In this document: in pieces, positions 31,132-40,629 of the stretch
Numbering within the stretch: the first letter of the stretch is position 1
Layout: every line of letters starts with the position of its first letter
Position numbers and translations under genes: made by a program
Notes under the pieces: model-generated
Database searches by the model: none
What the model was told of the DNA's origin: nothing
The model's input: the letters and a program-made list of their open reading frames with translations, nothing else
Assembly: GCF_030158565.1 (NCBI RefSeq)
Contig: NZ_JAOASQ010000063.1
Coordinates: 1 to 64,000 of the forward strand
Length of the DNA: 64,000 nucleotides
Source of the DNA: Limnohabitans sp.
Lineage (GTDB): Bacteria > Pseudomonadota > Gammaproteobacteria > Burkholderiales > Burkholderiaceae_C
Reading direction: 5' to 3'

Positions 31132-32610
31132 ATGAACTTCGAAATCCAAAAACGTGCCTTGTCCCGTGTCATTCGTGACGATCTTGATGCTTTGATTGTT
31201 TTCTGGCCCTCGCAACCAGATGCGACTTCCACAGAAAAAGATCCCATCAGCACCCTGGTACAGCAAGCGGTCCAAAAGGGTGACTTCGAGCTCAAAACAG
31301 GTTCTGTTTTGAGCACCTACGGACAGGCGGGCACCAAGGCACGCCATGTGATCGTGGCATGCACAGGTGAAAACAAAGCGACACAGATTCGAATCGCCGC
31401 GACGGCCGCTTGGGCTGCGCTGAAGTCCGCCAAGGTCAAGCACCTCGGTGTTTACGCACATGGCCAATGGTCGGCCAACAGCCTGCAGTCGGCGGCAGCG
31501 GCGCTGGCTGACGCCAGTTACATCTACACCACGACTTTGAGCAAACCTTCATACAGGTCTTTGAAGCAGATCACGTTCAGTGCATCAGAAGTCAATGCGG
31601 CGCACAAAACGGCTCTGGCGCAGGCACAAGCCCTGTCGGCGGGTGTTGAATTGGCCAAAGAATGGGCCAATCGCCCGGCCAACCACGCCACGCCCACCAT
31701 GCTGGCCCAGGCGGCTCAAGCCATAGCCAAAGGTGCGGCATTCAAATGTGAAGTCTTGGGACCCAAAGAGGTCGCCAAACTGGGCATGGGCTCTTTCATG
31801 GCGGTGGCTCGGGGTGCTGCTGAGCCTTTGCGTTTCATCGTGATGCGCTACAACGGCGCGTCCAGCACACAGGCACCGGTCGTGCTGGTGGGCAAGGGCA
31901 TCACCTTCGACACCGGAGGCATCTCGATGAAGCCTGCGGCTGAAATGGATGAAATGAAATACGACATGAGCGGCGCGGCCAGTGTGCTGGGTGTGTTCAA
32001 GGCTTTGGGGGAACTCAAGCCAGAGATCAACGTGGTGGGCCTGATCCCCGCGACTGAGAACATGCCCGATGGCCTGGCAGTCAAGCCCGGTGATGTGGTC
32101 ACCAGCATGAGCGGTCAAACCATCGAAATCCTGAACACCGATGCAGAAGGGCGCTTGGTCTTGTGCGATGCATTGACCTATGCCGAGCGCTTCAAGCCCC
32201 AGGCCGTGATCGACATCGCCACCTTGACAGGCGCTTGTGTCATCGCCTTGGGAGGGGTTCGATCAGGCTTGTTCACCAGCGACGACGAATTAGCGCAACA
32301 GCTGCAGCAAGCGGGTGACAACGCTGGCGACTTGTGCTGGCGCATGCCGATGGACGATGAATACGCCGAGGGCCTGAAAACCCGTTTTGCCGATGTGGCC
32401 AATGTGGCCGGCCGACAAGCCGGATCGGTGACCGCTGCCAAGTTCTTGCAGCGTTTTGCCAAGAAATACCCCTGGGCGCATCTTGACATTGCTGGCACAG
32501 CTTGGCGCAGTGGGGCCGCCAAAGGCGCCACAGGCCGCCCGGTGGCCTTGCTGATGCATTACCTCTTGTCCAAGGCGAGCACGCCAGCCCGAGCCCCTCG
32601 TCGTCGATGA
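31132..32610 (+). CDS. pepA: Leucyl aminopeptidase (M17)
   Basis: PepA is a hexameric dizinc aminopeptidase that removes N-terminal residues; in E. coli it also binds DNA at cer and carAB. The 492-residue protein has the M17 signature NTDAEGRL, preceded by the metal-binding [14 protein letters not shown] and [16 protein letters not shown]-type ribosome signal AGGAAGG lies about 12 bases before the ATG. Its stop overlaps a start of holC. Divergence from lptF is conserved with gammaproteobacteria. Confidence 0.97.
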   Translation: MNFEIQKRALSRVIRDDLDALIVFWPSQPDATSTEKDPISTLVQQAVQKGDFELKTGSVLSTYGQAGTKARHVIVACTGENKATQIRIAATAAWAALKSAKVKHLGVYAHGQWSANSLQSAAAALADASYIYTTTLSKPSYRSLKQITFSASEVNAAHKTALAQAQALSAGVELAKEWANRPANHATPTMLAQAAQAIAKGAAFKCEVLGPKEVAKLGMGSFMAVARGAAEPLRFIVMRYNGASSTQAPVVLVGKGITFDTGGISMKPAAEMDEMKYDMSGAASVLGVFKALGELKPEINVVGLIPATENMPDGLAVKPGDVVTSMSGQTIEILNTDAEGRLVLCDALTYAERFKPQAVIDIATLTGACVIALGGVRSGLFTSDDELAQQLQQAGDNAGDLCWRMPMDDEYAEGLKTRFADVANVAGRQAGSVTAAKFLQRFAKKYPWAHLDIAGTAWRSGAAKGATGRPVALLMHYLLSKASTPARAPRRR

Positions 32611-33053
32611 CTGTGGCCATGACCCGAATTGAATTCCATTTCAACGCGCCAGAGCGCTTGCAATACGCCTGTCGCCTGCTGCGCAAAGCCAATGCACAAA
32701 ACTTGCGCATTGGGGTGCTGGGCTCGGCGGCGGCTTTGCGCCAACTCGATTCGGCTCTGTGGACCTTTTCCGCAGCGGATTTTTTGCCACACAGCACGGC
32801 AGCTGACAGCCCAGAAGTGCAAAACGCCTCGCCGATTTTGTTGAGTGAAGATGCCGACCTGTGCGCCGGGCGGCAAGTGCTGGTCAATTTGGGCGATGAG
32901 GTGCCAGCAGGTTTTGAGCGCTTTGAGCGCTTGATTGAAATCGTGGCGGTGGACGACCATGGCCGCATGACGGCGCGCCAGCGATGGAAGCATTACACCG
33001 CCCAGGGCTATGATTTGTTGCAACACGATTTATCCAAACGGAGCGCGTCATGA
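32607..33053 (+). CDS. holC: DNA polymerase III chi subunit
   Basis: HolC links the clamp loader (via psi) to single-strand binding protein at the replication fork. The protein has 148 residues from ATG 32607, which overlaps the pepA stop (ATGA); ATG 32619 ([14 protein letters not shown]) is the alternative start. Motifs YACRLLRKA and the later [17 protein letters not shown] and FERLIEIV fit the chi fold. pepA-holC adjacency is conserved across proteobacteria and supports the call. Confidence 0.92.
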   Translation: MTVAMTRIEFHFNAPERLQYACRLLRKANAQNLRIGVLGSAAALRQLDSALWTFSAADFLPHSTAADSPEVQNASPILLSEDADLCAGRQVLVNLGDEVPAGFERFERLIEIVAVDDHGRMTARQRWKHYTAQGYDLLQHDLSKRSAS

Positions 33054-33331
33054 ACATGGATTCACCCTCTGGCGCAGCATCCGCAGCCATTCCAGTGCTG
33101 ACCCATGTCGTGCCCACGTCCGATATCCCGGCCGCTGTTCTGGTCGCATTGGATGCCCGTATGGCCGAGAAAGCCTCTGTGTTGGCGCTGTCTGCGGAAC
33201 TGATGCAAAACCTGCGACCCGAGCTCGACCGCATGGCCTCGGAGCTGGTGCAGCGAAGCGTTGAAGGCATGTGGGCCAAACGCGCTGAAATCTACAAAAA
33301 CATCAGCCGATCACCTGACGAGGACAGGTGA
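33050..33331 (+). CDS. Small holC-linked hypothetical protein
   Basis: A 93-residue acidic-basic protein of unknown function, starting [21 protein letters not shown] and overlapping the holC stop by four bases. After a short N-terminal segment (IPVLTHVVPTSDIPA) it is predicted mainly helical (ELMQNLRPELDRMASELVQRSVEGMW). It resembles small proteins often found downstream of holC in Burkholderiales (DUF2486-like), but this is recalled by pattern and is not verified. There is no membrane helix or signal. Confidence 0.75.
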   Translation: MNMDSPSGAASAAIPVLTHVVPTSDIPAAVLVALDARMAEKASVLALSAELMQNLRPELDRMASELVQRSVEGMWAKRAEIYKNISRSPDEDR

Positions 33332-33382
33332 TTTAGGTTTTCCCTGAGTCACAAATTGCATCAATTGCAGTATGGTTCAGCG

Positions 33383-33399
33383 TTGCTTGATTGAAGCAA
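33383..33399 (+). other. Hairpin in leader of the LivK-type gene
   Basis: TTGCTT and AAGCAA flank GATTG, giving a 6-bp stem about 20 bases before the ATG, next to the GGAG ribosome site. It could affect initiation, but there is no T run and the function is unknown. Confidence 0.3.
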
Positions 33400-33418
33400 T
33401 TTCTAATTCGGAGTTCTT

Positions 33419-34585
33419 ATGAAATTTTCAGGTCATCGTTCTTTGTCTGTGGTCGCTGTGGCCGTCGCTGCCGTGCTTTTGGCGGGCTGCGGCAAGAAAG
33501 AAGCCGCATCGGATGCGCTTGTGATCAAAATTGGCCACGTGGGCCCGGTCAGTGGTGCCATCGCTCACTTGGGTAAAGACAACGAAAACGGCGCCCGGAT
33601 GGCGATTGAAGAACTCAATGCTGCCGGCCTGAAAATGGGTGAGAAAGTTGTCAAGTTTGAATTGCTGGCTGAAGATGATGCCGCTGACCCCAAGCAGGGT
33701 ACGGCGGCCGCGCAAAAGCTGGTGGACGCCAAAGTCAACGGCGTGATTGGCCACCTGAACTCTGGCACGACCATTCCTGCCTCACAGATTTACAACACGG
33801 CAGGTATTCCCCAGATTTCGCCATCGGCGACCAACCCCAAATACACCCGTCAGGGCTACACCGGCGCTTTCCGCGTGGTGGCTGACGACGTGCACTTGGG
33901 CGGCACGCTGGGCAAATACGCGGTGGAAACCCTCAAAGGCAAAAACATTGCCGTGATCGACGACCGTACCGCTTACGGCCAGGGTGTGGCCGAAGAATTC
34001 AAAAAGGGCGCGACCGCTGCTGGCGGCACCATCGTGGGCCATGAGTTCACGACCGACAAGGCTTCTGACTTCAACGCCATTTTGACCACCTTGAAGGCCA
34101 AAAAACCGGATGTCGTCTTCTTCGGCGGTATGGACGCTGTGGCTGGCCCGATGCTGCGCCAGATGAAATCCCTGGGCATCAACGCCAAATTCATGGGCGG
34201 CGATGGCATCTGCACCACCGAGTTGGCCAAGCTGGCTGGTGATGCCATGAAAGACGAGACCGTTTTCTGCGCTGAAGCCGGCGGTGTGGAAGGCGAGCAA
34301 AAAGCTGGCATGGACAAGTTCCGTGCAGACTTCAAAGCCAAGTTCAACGCTGATGTGCAGGTCTATGCACCTTATGTGTACGACGCCGTGAAAGTCATGG
34401 CGACCGCCATGGTGAACGCCGGTTCTGCCGATCCAGCCAAGTATTTGCCCGCTCTGAAAGCCATCAAATACAAAGGCGTGACCGGTGACATCGTGTTTGA
34501 CGAAAAAGGCGACATCAAGAACGGCGCTTTGACCCTGTACACCTACAAAGGTGGCGAACGCGCCCAGTTGGCCGTGGTTCGCTGA
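33419..34585 (+). CDS. Branched-chain amino acid-type ABC transporter substrate-binding lipoprotein
   Basis: This LivJ/LivK family (periplasmic-binding fold I) protein has 388 residues. A signal with lipobox LLAGC places the acylated Cys at residue 24. IKIGHVGPVSGAIAHLGKDNENGARMAIEELN is the typical start of the mature domain; later AVIDDRTAYGQG and DVVFFGGMDAV follow the family pattern. It binds branched-chain or other small amino acids for import. No livHMGF permease or ATPase genes are adjacent, so it is an orphan component here. A strong terminator follows. Confidence 0.92.
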   Translation: MKFSGHRSLSVVAVAVAAVLLAGCGKKEAASDALVIKIGHVGPVSGAIAHLGKDNENGARMAIEELNAAGLKMGEKVVKFELLAEDDAADPKQGTAAAQKLVDAKVNGVIGHLNSGTTIPASQIYNTAGIPQISPSATNPKYTRQGYTGAFRVVADDVHLGGTLGKYAVETLKGKNIAVIDDRTAYGQGVAEEFKKGATAAGGTIVGHEFTTDKASDFNAILTTLKAKKPDVVFFGGMDAVAGPMLRQMKSLGINAKFMGGDGICTTELAKLAGDAMKDETVFCAEAGGVEGEQKAGMDKFRADFKAKFNADVQVYAPYVYDAVKVMATAMVNAGSADPAKYLPALKAIKYKGVTGDIVFDEKGDIKNGALTLYTYKGGERAQLAVVR

Positions 34586-34620
34586 AGCAACCCGCCCCCT
34601 AACGGGGGTGTTTGGGCATA

Positions 34621-34652
34621 AAAAAAGCCTGCACTTGCGTGCAGGCTTTTTC
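34621..34652. terminator. Bidirectional terminator after the LivK-type gene
   Basis: Stem GCCTGCAC (34627-34634) / GTGCAGGC (34639-34646) with loop TTGC, flanked by A6 and T6. It ends the binding-protein gene on the plus strand and tRNA-Ser on the minus strand. A lesser CCCC/GGGG hairpin precedes it near 34597-34608. Confidence 0.92.
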
Positions 34653-34657
34653 GTTTC

Positions 34658-34748
34658 TGGCGGAACAGGCGGGATTCGAACCCGCGGTGGGCTATTAACC
34701 CACACACGCTTTCCAGGCGTGCGACTTAAACCACTCATCCACCGTTCC
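34658..34748 (-). tRNA. tRNA-Ser (anticodon GGA)
   Basis: A 91-base class II tRNA with a long variable arm (GTGGGTTAATAGCCCAC region) and encoded CCA. The acceptor stem pairs GGAACGG with CTGTTCC including one G-U pair. The anticodon stem CACGC encloses CTGGAAA, giving GGA. The T arm holds GGTTCGAATCC, and the discriminator is G. Confidence 0.96.
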
Positions 34749-34758
34749 AGAGCCTCTG

Positions 34759-34764
34759 ATTGTA
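34759..34764 (-). promoter_or_regulatory. Probable -10 box for tRNA-Ser
   Basis: TACAAT on the minus strand lies 10 bases before the tRNA 5' end, so the primary transcript would carry a leader of only a few bases. No strong -35 is visible. The remaining 160 bases to the decarboxylase start show no feature I can name. Confidence 0.5.
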
Positions 34765-34923
34765 GCAGTGGAAATACCCGTTTTTGAGAGCCTTGGGCAA
34801 ATCGCAGGGTGGATCGGGTGCAGGTTTTTTCAGGAAATCTGATCTTTGTCGCGTGGAAGTCACTTTTTATCCTTAAACTTCGCGCCTGTTTCTCCCTCTT
34901 TGGGGCTTGAGCCCACCTCCGCC

Positions 34924-37200
34924 ATGAAATTTCGCTTTCCCATCGTCATCATTGACGAAGACTACCGTTCTGAAAACACTTCAGGCTTGGGTATCCGCGC
35001 TTTGGCGGACGCCATCGTCAGCGAAGGCTTCGAGGTTTTGGGTGTAACCAGTTATGGTGACTTGTCGCAGTTTGCGCAGCAGCAAAGCCGTGCCAGTGCG
35101 TTCATCCTGTCGATCGATGACGAAGAGTTTTCGCCCGGTCCGGATCTCGACCCCGCTGTCATCAGTTTGCGTGCCTTCATCGATGAAGTGCGCCGCAAGA
35201 ATGCCGATGTGCCGATCTACATCTACGGCGAGACCAAGACCAGCCAGCACTTGCCCAACGACATCCTGCGTGAGTTGCATGGCTTCATCCACATGTACGA
35301 AGACACGCCCGAATTCATGGCGCGTCACATCATCCGCGAAGCCAAGAGCTACCTGGAAGGTCTGCAGCCACCGTTCTTCAAGGCCTTGCTCGATTACGCC
35401 GAAGACGGCTCGTACTCTTGGCACTGCCCCGGTCATTCGGGTGGCGTGGCTTTCCTGAAAAGCCCGGTGGGCCAGATGTACCACCAGTTTTATGGCGAGA
35501 ACATGCTGCGCGCCGACGTGTGCAATGCGGTGGAAGAACTCGGCCAGCTGTTGGACCACAACGGCGCCATTGGCGAAAGCGAGCGCAATGCGGCGCGCAT
35601 TTTCAATGCCGACCATTGCTTCTTTGTGACCAATGGCACCAGCACCTCCAACAAGATGGTCTGGCACCATGCCGTGGCCCCTGGTGATGTGGTGGTGGTG
35701 GACCGCAATTGCCACAAATCCATCCTGCACTCGATCATCATGACCGGGGCGATTCCCGTGTTCTTGAAGCCCACACGCAACCATTTCGGCATCATCGGCC
35801 CGATCCCCAAGAGCGAATTCGAACCCGCAGCCATCCAGGCCAAGATCAAGAAGAACCCGTTGCTCAAGGGTGTGGACGCCAAAAAGGTCAAGCCACGCAT
35901 CCTGACCCTGACGCAGTCAACGTACGACGGCGTGCTCTACAACACCGAGACCATCAAGGGCATGCTCGACGGTTATGTGGAGAACCTGCACTTTGACGAG
36001 GCCTGGTTGCCACACGCAGCATTCCACCCGTTTTATGGTCCGTACCATGCCATGGGCAAAAAGCGCGCCCGTCCCAAAGAGTCGATGGTTTATGCCACCC
36101 AATCCATTCACAAGCTGTTGGCGGGCATCAGCCAGGCCAGCCATGTGCTGGTGCAGGATGCGCAAAACACCAAGCTGGACCGCCCGTTGTTCAACGAGGC
36201 GTACCTGATGCACACCTCGACCAGCCCGCAGTACAGCATCATCGCCAGCTGCGATGTGGCAGCCGCCATGATGGAGCCACCTGGCGGCACCGCGCTGGTG
36301 GAAGAGAGCATTGCCGAGGCTTTGGATTTTCGCCGTGCCATGCGCAAGGTGGATGCCGAATACGGCAAGGATTGGTGGTTCAAGGTCTGGGGACCGGAGA
36401 AGTTTGGCGAGGAGGGCATTGGCCGCGCCGATGATTGGATTTTGCGCAACGACCCGCGCAAGAAGGCCAGCAAATGGCACGGCTTTGGCCAGCAGCTGGC
36501 CGATGGCTTCAACATGCTCGACCCGATCAAATCGACCATCGTGACGCCCGGCCTGGACCTAGATGGCAAGTTCGACAAGACCGGCATCCCGGCTTCGATC
36601 GTCAGCAAGTTCCTGACCGAGCACGGCGTGGTGGTCGAAAAGACAGGCCTCTACAGCTTCTTCATCATGTTCACCATCGGCATCACCAAGGGCCGCTGGA
36701 ACACGCTGTTGACGGCTTTGCAACAGTTCAAGGACGATTACGCCAAGAACCAGCCGATGTGGAAAATCCTGCCCGAGTTCTGCCAGAAGCACCCCCGCTA
36801 CGAGCGCATGGGTTTGCGAGACCTGTGTCAGCATGTGCACGAGATGTACGCCAAGTACGACATCGCGCGCCTGACCACCGACATGTATCTGTCAGACCTC
36901 GCGCCAGCCATGAAGCCTTCGGATGCCTACGCGCACATTGCCCAGCGCAAGACCGAGCGCGTGGAAATTGATCACCTGGAAGGCCGTATCACCGTGGGCT
37001 TGGTGACGCCTTACCCACCAGGCATTCCTTTGCTGATTCCTGGCGAGGTTTTCAACAAGAAAATCGTGGACTACCTCAAGTTCGCCCGCGAGTTCAACGA
37101 GAAGTGCCCTGGCTTTGAGACCGACATCCACGGCTTGGTTGAGATCAAGGACGAAGACGGCAAGAAGCGTTACTACGCTGATTGCGTGCGGGAGTCCTGA
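34924..37200 (+). CDS. Orn/Lys/Arg decarboxylase, large PLP-dependent (AdiA-like)
   Basis: A fold-type I basic amino acid decarboxylase of 758 residues from ATG 34924. Residues 1 to about 130 form the receiver-like wing domain (IVIIDEDY...). The PLP core follows, with HFDEAWLPHAAF and the cofactor Lys in ATQSIHKLLAG, then the C-terminal domain. Length and the HFDEAW sequence resemble arginine decarboxylase AdiA more than the lysine or ornithine enzymes, but the substrate is not proven. It makes a polyamine or consumes protons in acid. No antiporter gene is adjacent. Confidence 0.9.
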   Translation: MKFRFPIVIIDEDYRSENTSGLGIRALADAIVSEGFEVLGVTSYGDLSQFAQQQSRASAFILSIDDEEFSPGPDLDPAVISLRAFIDEVRRKNADVPIYIYGETKTSQHLPNDILRELHGFIHMYEDTPEFMARHIIREAKSYLEGLQPPFFKALLDYAEDGSYSWHCPGHSGGVAFLKSPVGQMYHQFYGENMLRADVCNAVEELGQLLDHNGAIGESERNAARIFNADHCFFVTNGTSTSNKMVWHHAVAPGDVVVVDRNCHKSILHSIIMTGAIPVFLKPTRNHFGIIGPIPKSEFEPAAIQAKIKKNPLLKGVDAKKVKPRILTLTQSTYDGVLYNTETIKGMLDGYVENLHFDEAWLPHAAFHPFYGPYHAMGKKRARPKESMVYATQSIHKLLAGISQASHVLVQDAQNTKLDRPLFNEAYLMHTSTSPQYSIIASCDVAAAMMEPPGGTALVEESIAEALDFRRAMRKVDAEYGKDWWFKVWGPEKFGEEGIGRADDWILRNDPRKKASKWHGFGQQLADGFNMLDPIKSTIVTPGLDLDGKFDKTGIPASIVSKFLTEHGVVVEKTGLYSFFIMFTIGITKGRWNTLLTALQQFKDDYAKNQPMWKILPEFCQKHPRYERMGLRDLCQHVHEMYAKYDIARLTTDMYLSDLAPAMKPSDAYAHIAQRKTERVEIDHLEGRITVGLVTPYPPGIPLLIPGEVFNKKIVDYLKFAREFNEKCPGFETDIHGLVEIKDEDGKKRYYADCVRES

Positions 37201-37234
37201 TCGGTTTGGCCCTGGGCAGACGCCAAGGTTCGGA

Positions 37235-37267
37235 CAACAAAAAAGCGGCCAAGGCCGCTTTTTTGTT
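37235..37267. terminator. Bidirectional terminator between decarboxylase and fabI
   Basis: AACAAAAAAGCGGCC and GGCCGCTTTTTTGTT form a near-perfect 15-bp inverted repeat around AA. A and T runs on both sides let it serve both convergent genes. Confidence 0.93.
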
Positions 37268-37280
37268 GGGCGCAGCGCAA

Positions 37281-38096
37281 TCAGGCCGCTTCGGCAGGTT
37301 CGGCAATGCCGCCCACGACTTGGCTGAAGCCACCGTCCACATAGGTGATCTCCGCGGTCACGCCTGCGGCCAGATCGCTCAGCAAGAAAGCGGCCACATT
37401 GCCCACGTCATCGATGGTCACGTTGCGGCGGATGGGTGACGTTTCGGCCACCACCGACAGGATTTTGCCGAAGCCCTTGATGCCGCTGGCCGCCAGGGTT
37501 TTGATGGGGCCGGCCGAGATGCCGTTGGCACGCATGCCGCGGCCTTGGCTGCCCAGAGATTCGGCCAGGTAACGCACTGAGGCTTCCAGGCTGGCTTTGG
37601 CCAGGCCCATGGTGTTGTAGTTGGGCACGTTGCGGATGGCACCCAAGTAGGTGAGGGTCAGTACAGACGACTTGTCGTTCAGGTAGGGCAAGCAAGCCTT
37701 GGCCATCGCAGGGAAGCTGTAGGCGCTGATGTCGTGGGCGATCTTGAAACCTTCACGCGACAGACCGTCGAGAAAGTCGCCGGCGATGGCTTCGCGGGGA
37801 GCGTAGCCGATGGCGTGCACGAAGCCGTCGAACTTGGGCCAGTGGGCCGACAGATCGGTGAACAGCTTTTCAATTTGCTCGTCGCTGCCGACATCGCAAT
37901 CGAACACCAACTTGGAGCCAAAGTCGGCTGCGAATTCGGTGATGCGGTCCTTGAAACGCTCGCCGACATAGCTGAACGCCAGCTCGGCCCCTTGGGCATG
38001 GCAGGCCTTGGCGATGCCATAGGCGATCGAGCGGTTGGACAAAACGCCGGTGATCAGCAGTTTTTTGCCTGCGAGGAAACCTGTTTGGGTGGTCAT
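37281..38096 (-). CDS. fabI: Enoyl-[acyl-carrier-protein] reductase (NADH) FabI
   Basis: FabI reduces the enoyl-ACP double bond in each cycle of fatty acid synthesis; it is the triclosan and isoniazid-class target. The 271-residue short-chain dehydrogenase has the FabI nucleotide motif [17 protein letters not shown], and the active-site segment with Tyr and Lys in [34 protein letters not shown]-like [12 protein letters not shown] follows. It stands with no close operon partner; the next upstream gene on this strand ends 59 bases away. Confidence 0.97.
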   Translation of the reverse strand: MTTQTGFLAGKKLLITGVLSNRSIAYGIAKACHAQGAELAFSYVGERFKDRITEFAADFGSKLVFDCDVGSDEQIEKLFTDLSAHWPKFDGFVHAIGYAPREAIAGDFLDGLSREGFKIAHDISAYSFPAMAKACLPYLNDKSSVLTLTYLGAIRNVPNYNTMGLAKASLEASVRYLAESLGSQGRGMRANGISAGPIKTLAASGIKGFGKILSVVAETSPIRRNVTIDDVGNVAAFLLSDLAAGVTAEITYVDGGFSQVVGGIAEPAEAA

Positions 38097-38155
38097 GGAA
38101 GTCTTCTTTCGGAAAAAAATCTGGGTGGGATTGTCGCACGCGCCACCCTGTGGTT

Positions 38156-39808
38156 TCAGGCGCTGCCCCAGCCGCGCCAGCGTGCAAAGGCGATGGCTGC
38201 CATCGGCATCAGCAGACCGATCAGCAAGGTGCTGAGCAGCAAGCCGCTCAGATCGGCGTAATTGGCCGGAACGGTCACGCTTCCAGCGGCGTCACGCACT
38301 TGGCGTGTCAGCGTAAAAATCTGATTGAGGTACTTGGTGCCCAACTGTGCGGCCGACAGCGCCAGGTTGGTGAAGCTGGCCATGACCGCGAAGTAGGTGG
38401 CCTTCAGGTGGGGTGGGGCGGAGTTGGCAATCCAGACCAGCATCGGAATCATGCTGATTTGGCCCAGTGGCGACTCCAAAGCGGTATCGACGATGGCGAT
38501 AAACCGTGCATCGACCACGCCGCCCGTGTGTGCGGCCGTCCATTCGTGCAGACCCAAGCTCATGCCCAGGGTGGGCAAGCTGAGCAAGGTGCCCAGCACC
38601 GTGAGCGAACCGACCACATAAAAAATCGAGCGGTCCGTCATGAAGCGGCGAAACACGAACATGCCAGCGAGTGCCAGGGTGCTGCCAATCAGCGACAAGA
38701 CCGAGAAAAAGGGCTGATCAAAGCCCAGTTGATCGATCATCCACCATGACATGCCGGCCCCGGTGCCGGGTACGGCGCGAAACATGAAGATCACCAAAGC
38801 TGTGCCCAGCAGGGTGTGACGTGCAGCAGGTTCCAGCTCACGCATCAGGCGTGCCATGAGTACGCCGATGATGAGCATGGAACTCACAAAAATCAGTTCC
38901 TGGCTGAAACGCCAGCCTGACAAACCCAGACCAATGGTCAAGGTCACAAACACCAGGCTGCCGCCGAGCAGCACCGCATTGGGCGTCGTGTCGCCATCTT
39001 CCGGCTGGAACAAGGCCATGGCCTGGGCCCGACTCAGTCCCCGCGCCATGTGTTGCTTGACTTGGGCGTTGCGCTGCACGCGTGCCACCAGCAAACCAAT
39101 CACCGACAGCAAAGGAATGACCAGGGCCATCAGGTAAAGGTTGCGGTAGGTGAGCGTTTTTTCGGCCGCACTCAGGGTTTGCACATCGGCGAACATGCTC
39201 AGATTGATCAGCGCCACGAGGATGGTGCCGCCCACGATCGCCACGCGTCCCAGGGTTTGCATGGTGGTGTGCATCCGTTTGAGCGAGGCGGCATCGACCG
39301 GCGTGCCGTCTGCGTGGCACTTGGGTACCGCCTCAACGGTCATGGCGTCTGCGGTCGCGTCTTGCAGCACATAGCCCACCGGACTGAGCAGTGCGGCCAG
39401 AACGAACCAGGAATTGACACTCCACACCGAGGCCATGGCCTCGCGCTGCCCCACCAGCCCGGCCATAATGAGCAAGCTGGCTGTGATCAGGCTGGCCCCT
39501 AAAACGATGAAACCCGCTTTGTAGCGCCAGAAAATATCCACCAAATGCCCAATCGGCATTTTGAGCGCCCATGGCAAGCCGGTCCAAAAGGCCAGTGCTG
39601 CCAGAAATTCTGCCGGCAAACCCAGGTGCTCTTTGACGAAAAATGTGCCCACGATGCCGGTGAGGCCCTGCACGCCAGCGGCCATATAAACCATGAGTGG
39701 CGGCAAATAGGACCAGCGCATGTCGCGACCCAAAGACCAGACGTTCTCGTCCATCCAACGTGATACCGTATTCAAAACATGCCCCTGTGAATGCTTTTGA
39801 CGGCCCAT
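38156..39808 (-). CDS. MFS transporter of the folate-biopterin (BT1/FBT) type
   Basis: A 550-residue membrane protein with about 12 hydrophobic helices. The N-terminal [41 protein letters not shown] with conserved LPW-LK-PI...D and [11 protein letters not shown] later matches the BT1/folate-biopterin branch of the major facilitator superfamily. Cargo could be a pteridine or folate, or unrelated. ATG 39808 has AAGG seven bases upstream; ATG 39754 ([11 protein letters not shown]) is an alternative. It diverges from the rimP operon. Confidence 0.78.
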   Translation of the reverse strand: MGRQKHSQGHVLNTVSRWMDENVWSLGRDMRWSYLPPLMVYMAAGVQGLTGIVGTFFVKEHLGLPAEFLAALAFWTGLPWALKMPIGHLVDIFWRYKAGFIVLGASLITASLLIMAGLVGQREAMASVWSVNSWFVLAALLSPVGYVLQDATADAMTVEAVPKCHADGTPVDAASLKRMHTTMQTLGRVAIVGGTILVALINLSMFADVQTLSAAEKTLTYRNLYLMALVIPLLSVIGLLVARVQRNAQVKQHMARGLSRAQAMALFQPEDGDTTPNAVLLGGSLVFVTLTIGLGLSGWRFSQELIFVSSMLIIGVLMARLMRELEPAARHTLLGTALVIFMFRAVPGTGAGMSWWMIDQLGFDQPFFSVLSLIGSTLALAGMFVFRRFMTDRSIFYVVGSLTVLGTLLSLPTLGMSLGLHEWTAAHTGGVVDARFIAIVDTALESPLGQISMIPMLVWIANSAPPHLKATYFAVMASFTNLALSAAQLGTKYLNQIFTLTRQVRDAAGSVTVPANYADLSGLLLSTLLIGLLMPMAAIAFARWRGWGSA

Positions 39809-39906
39809 TGTGCCTTGCCGTCGGCCCCGGGATGCCCTAGCCTGGCCCGATGCGCTTTCATGCTCATATTTCTCTTAAAAATCACACACTTAGCGCATTT
39901 ATCGGA

Positions 39907-39912
39907 TAGAAT
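39907..39912 (+). promoter_or_regulatory. Possible -10 box of the rimP-nusA-infB operon
   Basis: TAGAAT lies about 90 bases before rimP in the divergent gap. Transcription from here would start near 39919, a few bases before the leader terminator at 39924-39963. The -35 is not convincing. Confidence 0.4.
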
Positions 39913-39923
39913 ACCGGCTTCAC

Positions 39924-39963
39924 GACCAAACGGGCGGGTTTTCACCGCCCGTTTTTTTTGGTC
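39924..39963 (+). terminator. Leader terminator (attenuator-like) upstream of rimP-nusA
   Basis: Stem CGGGCGG (39931-39937) / CCGCCCG (39945-39951) with a 7-base loop and eight T form a strong intrinsic terminator. Outer GACCAAA and TTTGGTC extend the pairing. It lies in a divergent gap: no plus-strand gene ends here, so it most likely acts in the leader of the nusA operon. E. coli nusA operon leaders also contain terminators that take part in NusA feedback. Confidence 0.8.
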
Positions 39964-39995
39964 TTTCATTTTTAAGTTTGACATTTCGAAGTTCT

Positions 39996-40559
39996 GTGGC
40001 ACTGCAACAAATCGTTGAAGAAACCGTGATCGGCCTGGGCTATGACCTGGTCGAAATTGAACGCTCTGCGGGCGGCTTGCTGCGCATCACGATCGATTGG
40101 CCATGGCAGCCTGGCTCTGATGCCTTCATCACGGTAGAAGACTGCGAAAAAGTCAATCGGCAGTTGCAGTTCGCCCTCGAAGTCGACGGCGTGACCTACA
40201 ACCGCCTTGAAATCTCATCCCCAGGTATTGACCGGCCACTGCGCCACGAAAAAGACTTTGAACGTTTTGCAGGCGAGTTGATCGACCTGACGCTCAAAGC
40301 CCCCATGGGTGAAAGCGCCCAAGGCATGGTCAGTGCCAACCGCAAAAAATTCCGCGGCACGCTCGAGCGTGACGCCGCAGGCACAGGCTGGCAAATCGTC
40401 TGGAGCGACGAGCCAGCCGTCAAACCAGGCCAAAGGATCAGTAAAAAACGCGTGCCAGCCCCCTTGCATGCACTGGGTTTCACGCTGGATGAACTGCGTG
40501 AAGCCCGTTTGGCACCTGTTGTGGATTTCAAAGGGCGCAAGCCCAAGGCGCAAGCCTGA
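39996..40559 (+). CDS. rimP: Ribosome maturation factor RimP
   Basis: RimP assists 30S subunit assembly. It begins at GTG 39996 (MALQQIVEETVIGLGYDLVEIE), 187 residues; a TTG at 39978 is in frame but less likely. N-terminal alpha-beta domain (LLRITIDWP, then VEDCEKVNRQL and SSPGIDRPLRHEKDFERFAG, the family signature) is followed by an Sm-like C-terminal domain. It heads the conserved rimP-nusA-infB-rbfA-truB operon, 70 bases ahead of nusA. Confidence 0.95.
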   Translation: MALQQIVEETVIGLGYDLVEIERSAGGLLRITIDWPWQPGSDAFITVEDCEKVNRQLQFALEVDGVTYNRLEISSPGIDRPLRHEKDFERFAGELIDLTLKAPMGESAQGMVSANRKKFRGTLERDAAGTGWQIVWSDEPAVKPGQRISKKRVPAPLHALGFTLDELREARLAPVVDFKGRKPKAQA

Positions 40560-40629
40560 CCTTGTGTCGGCTGTTGAATATGTGAATCGGGGCTGCACAG
40601 CAGTCCTACTGGATTAGGAGAGTCGAGTC

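Noticed and set aside
34658-34748. Open frames reading through tRNA-Ser on both strands
   Set aside because: They only translate the tRNA and its terminator.
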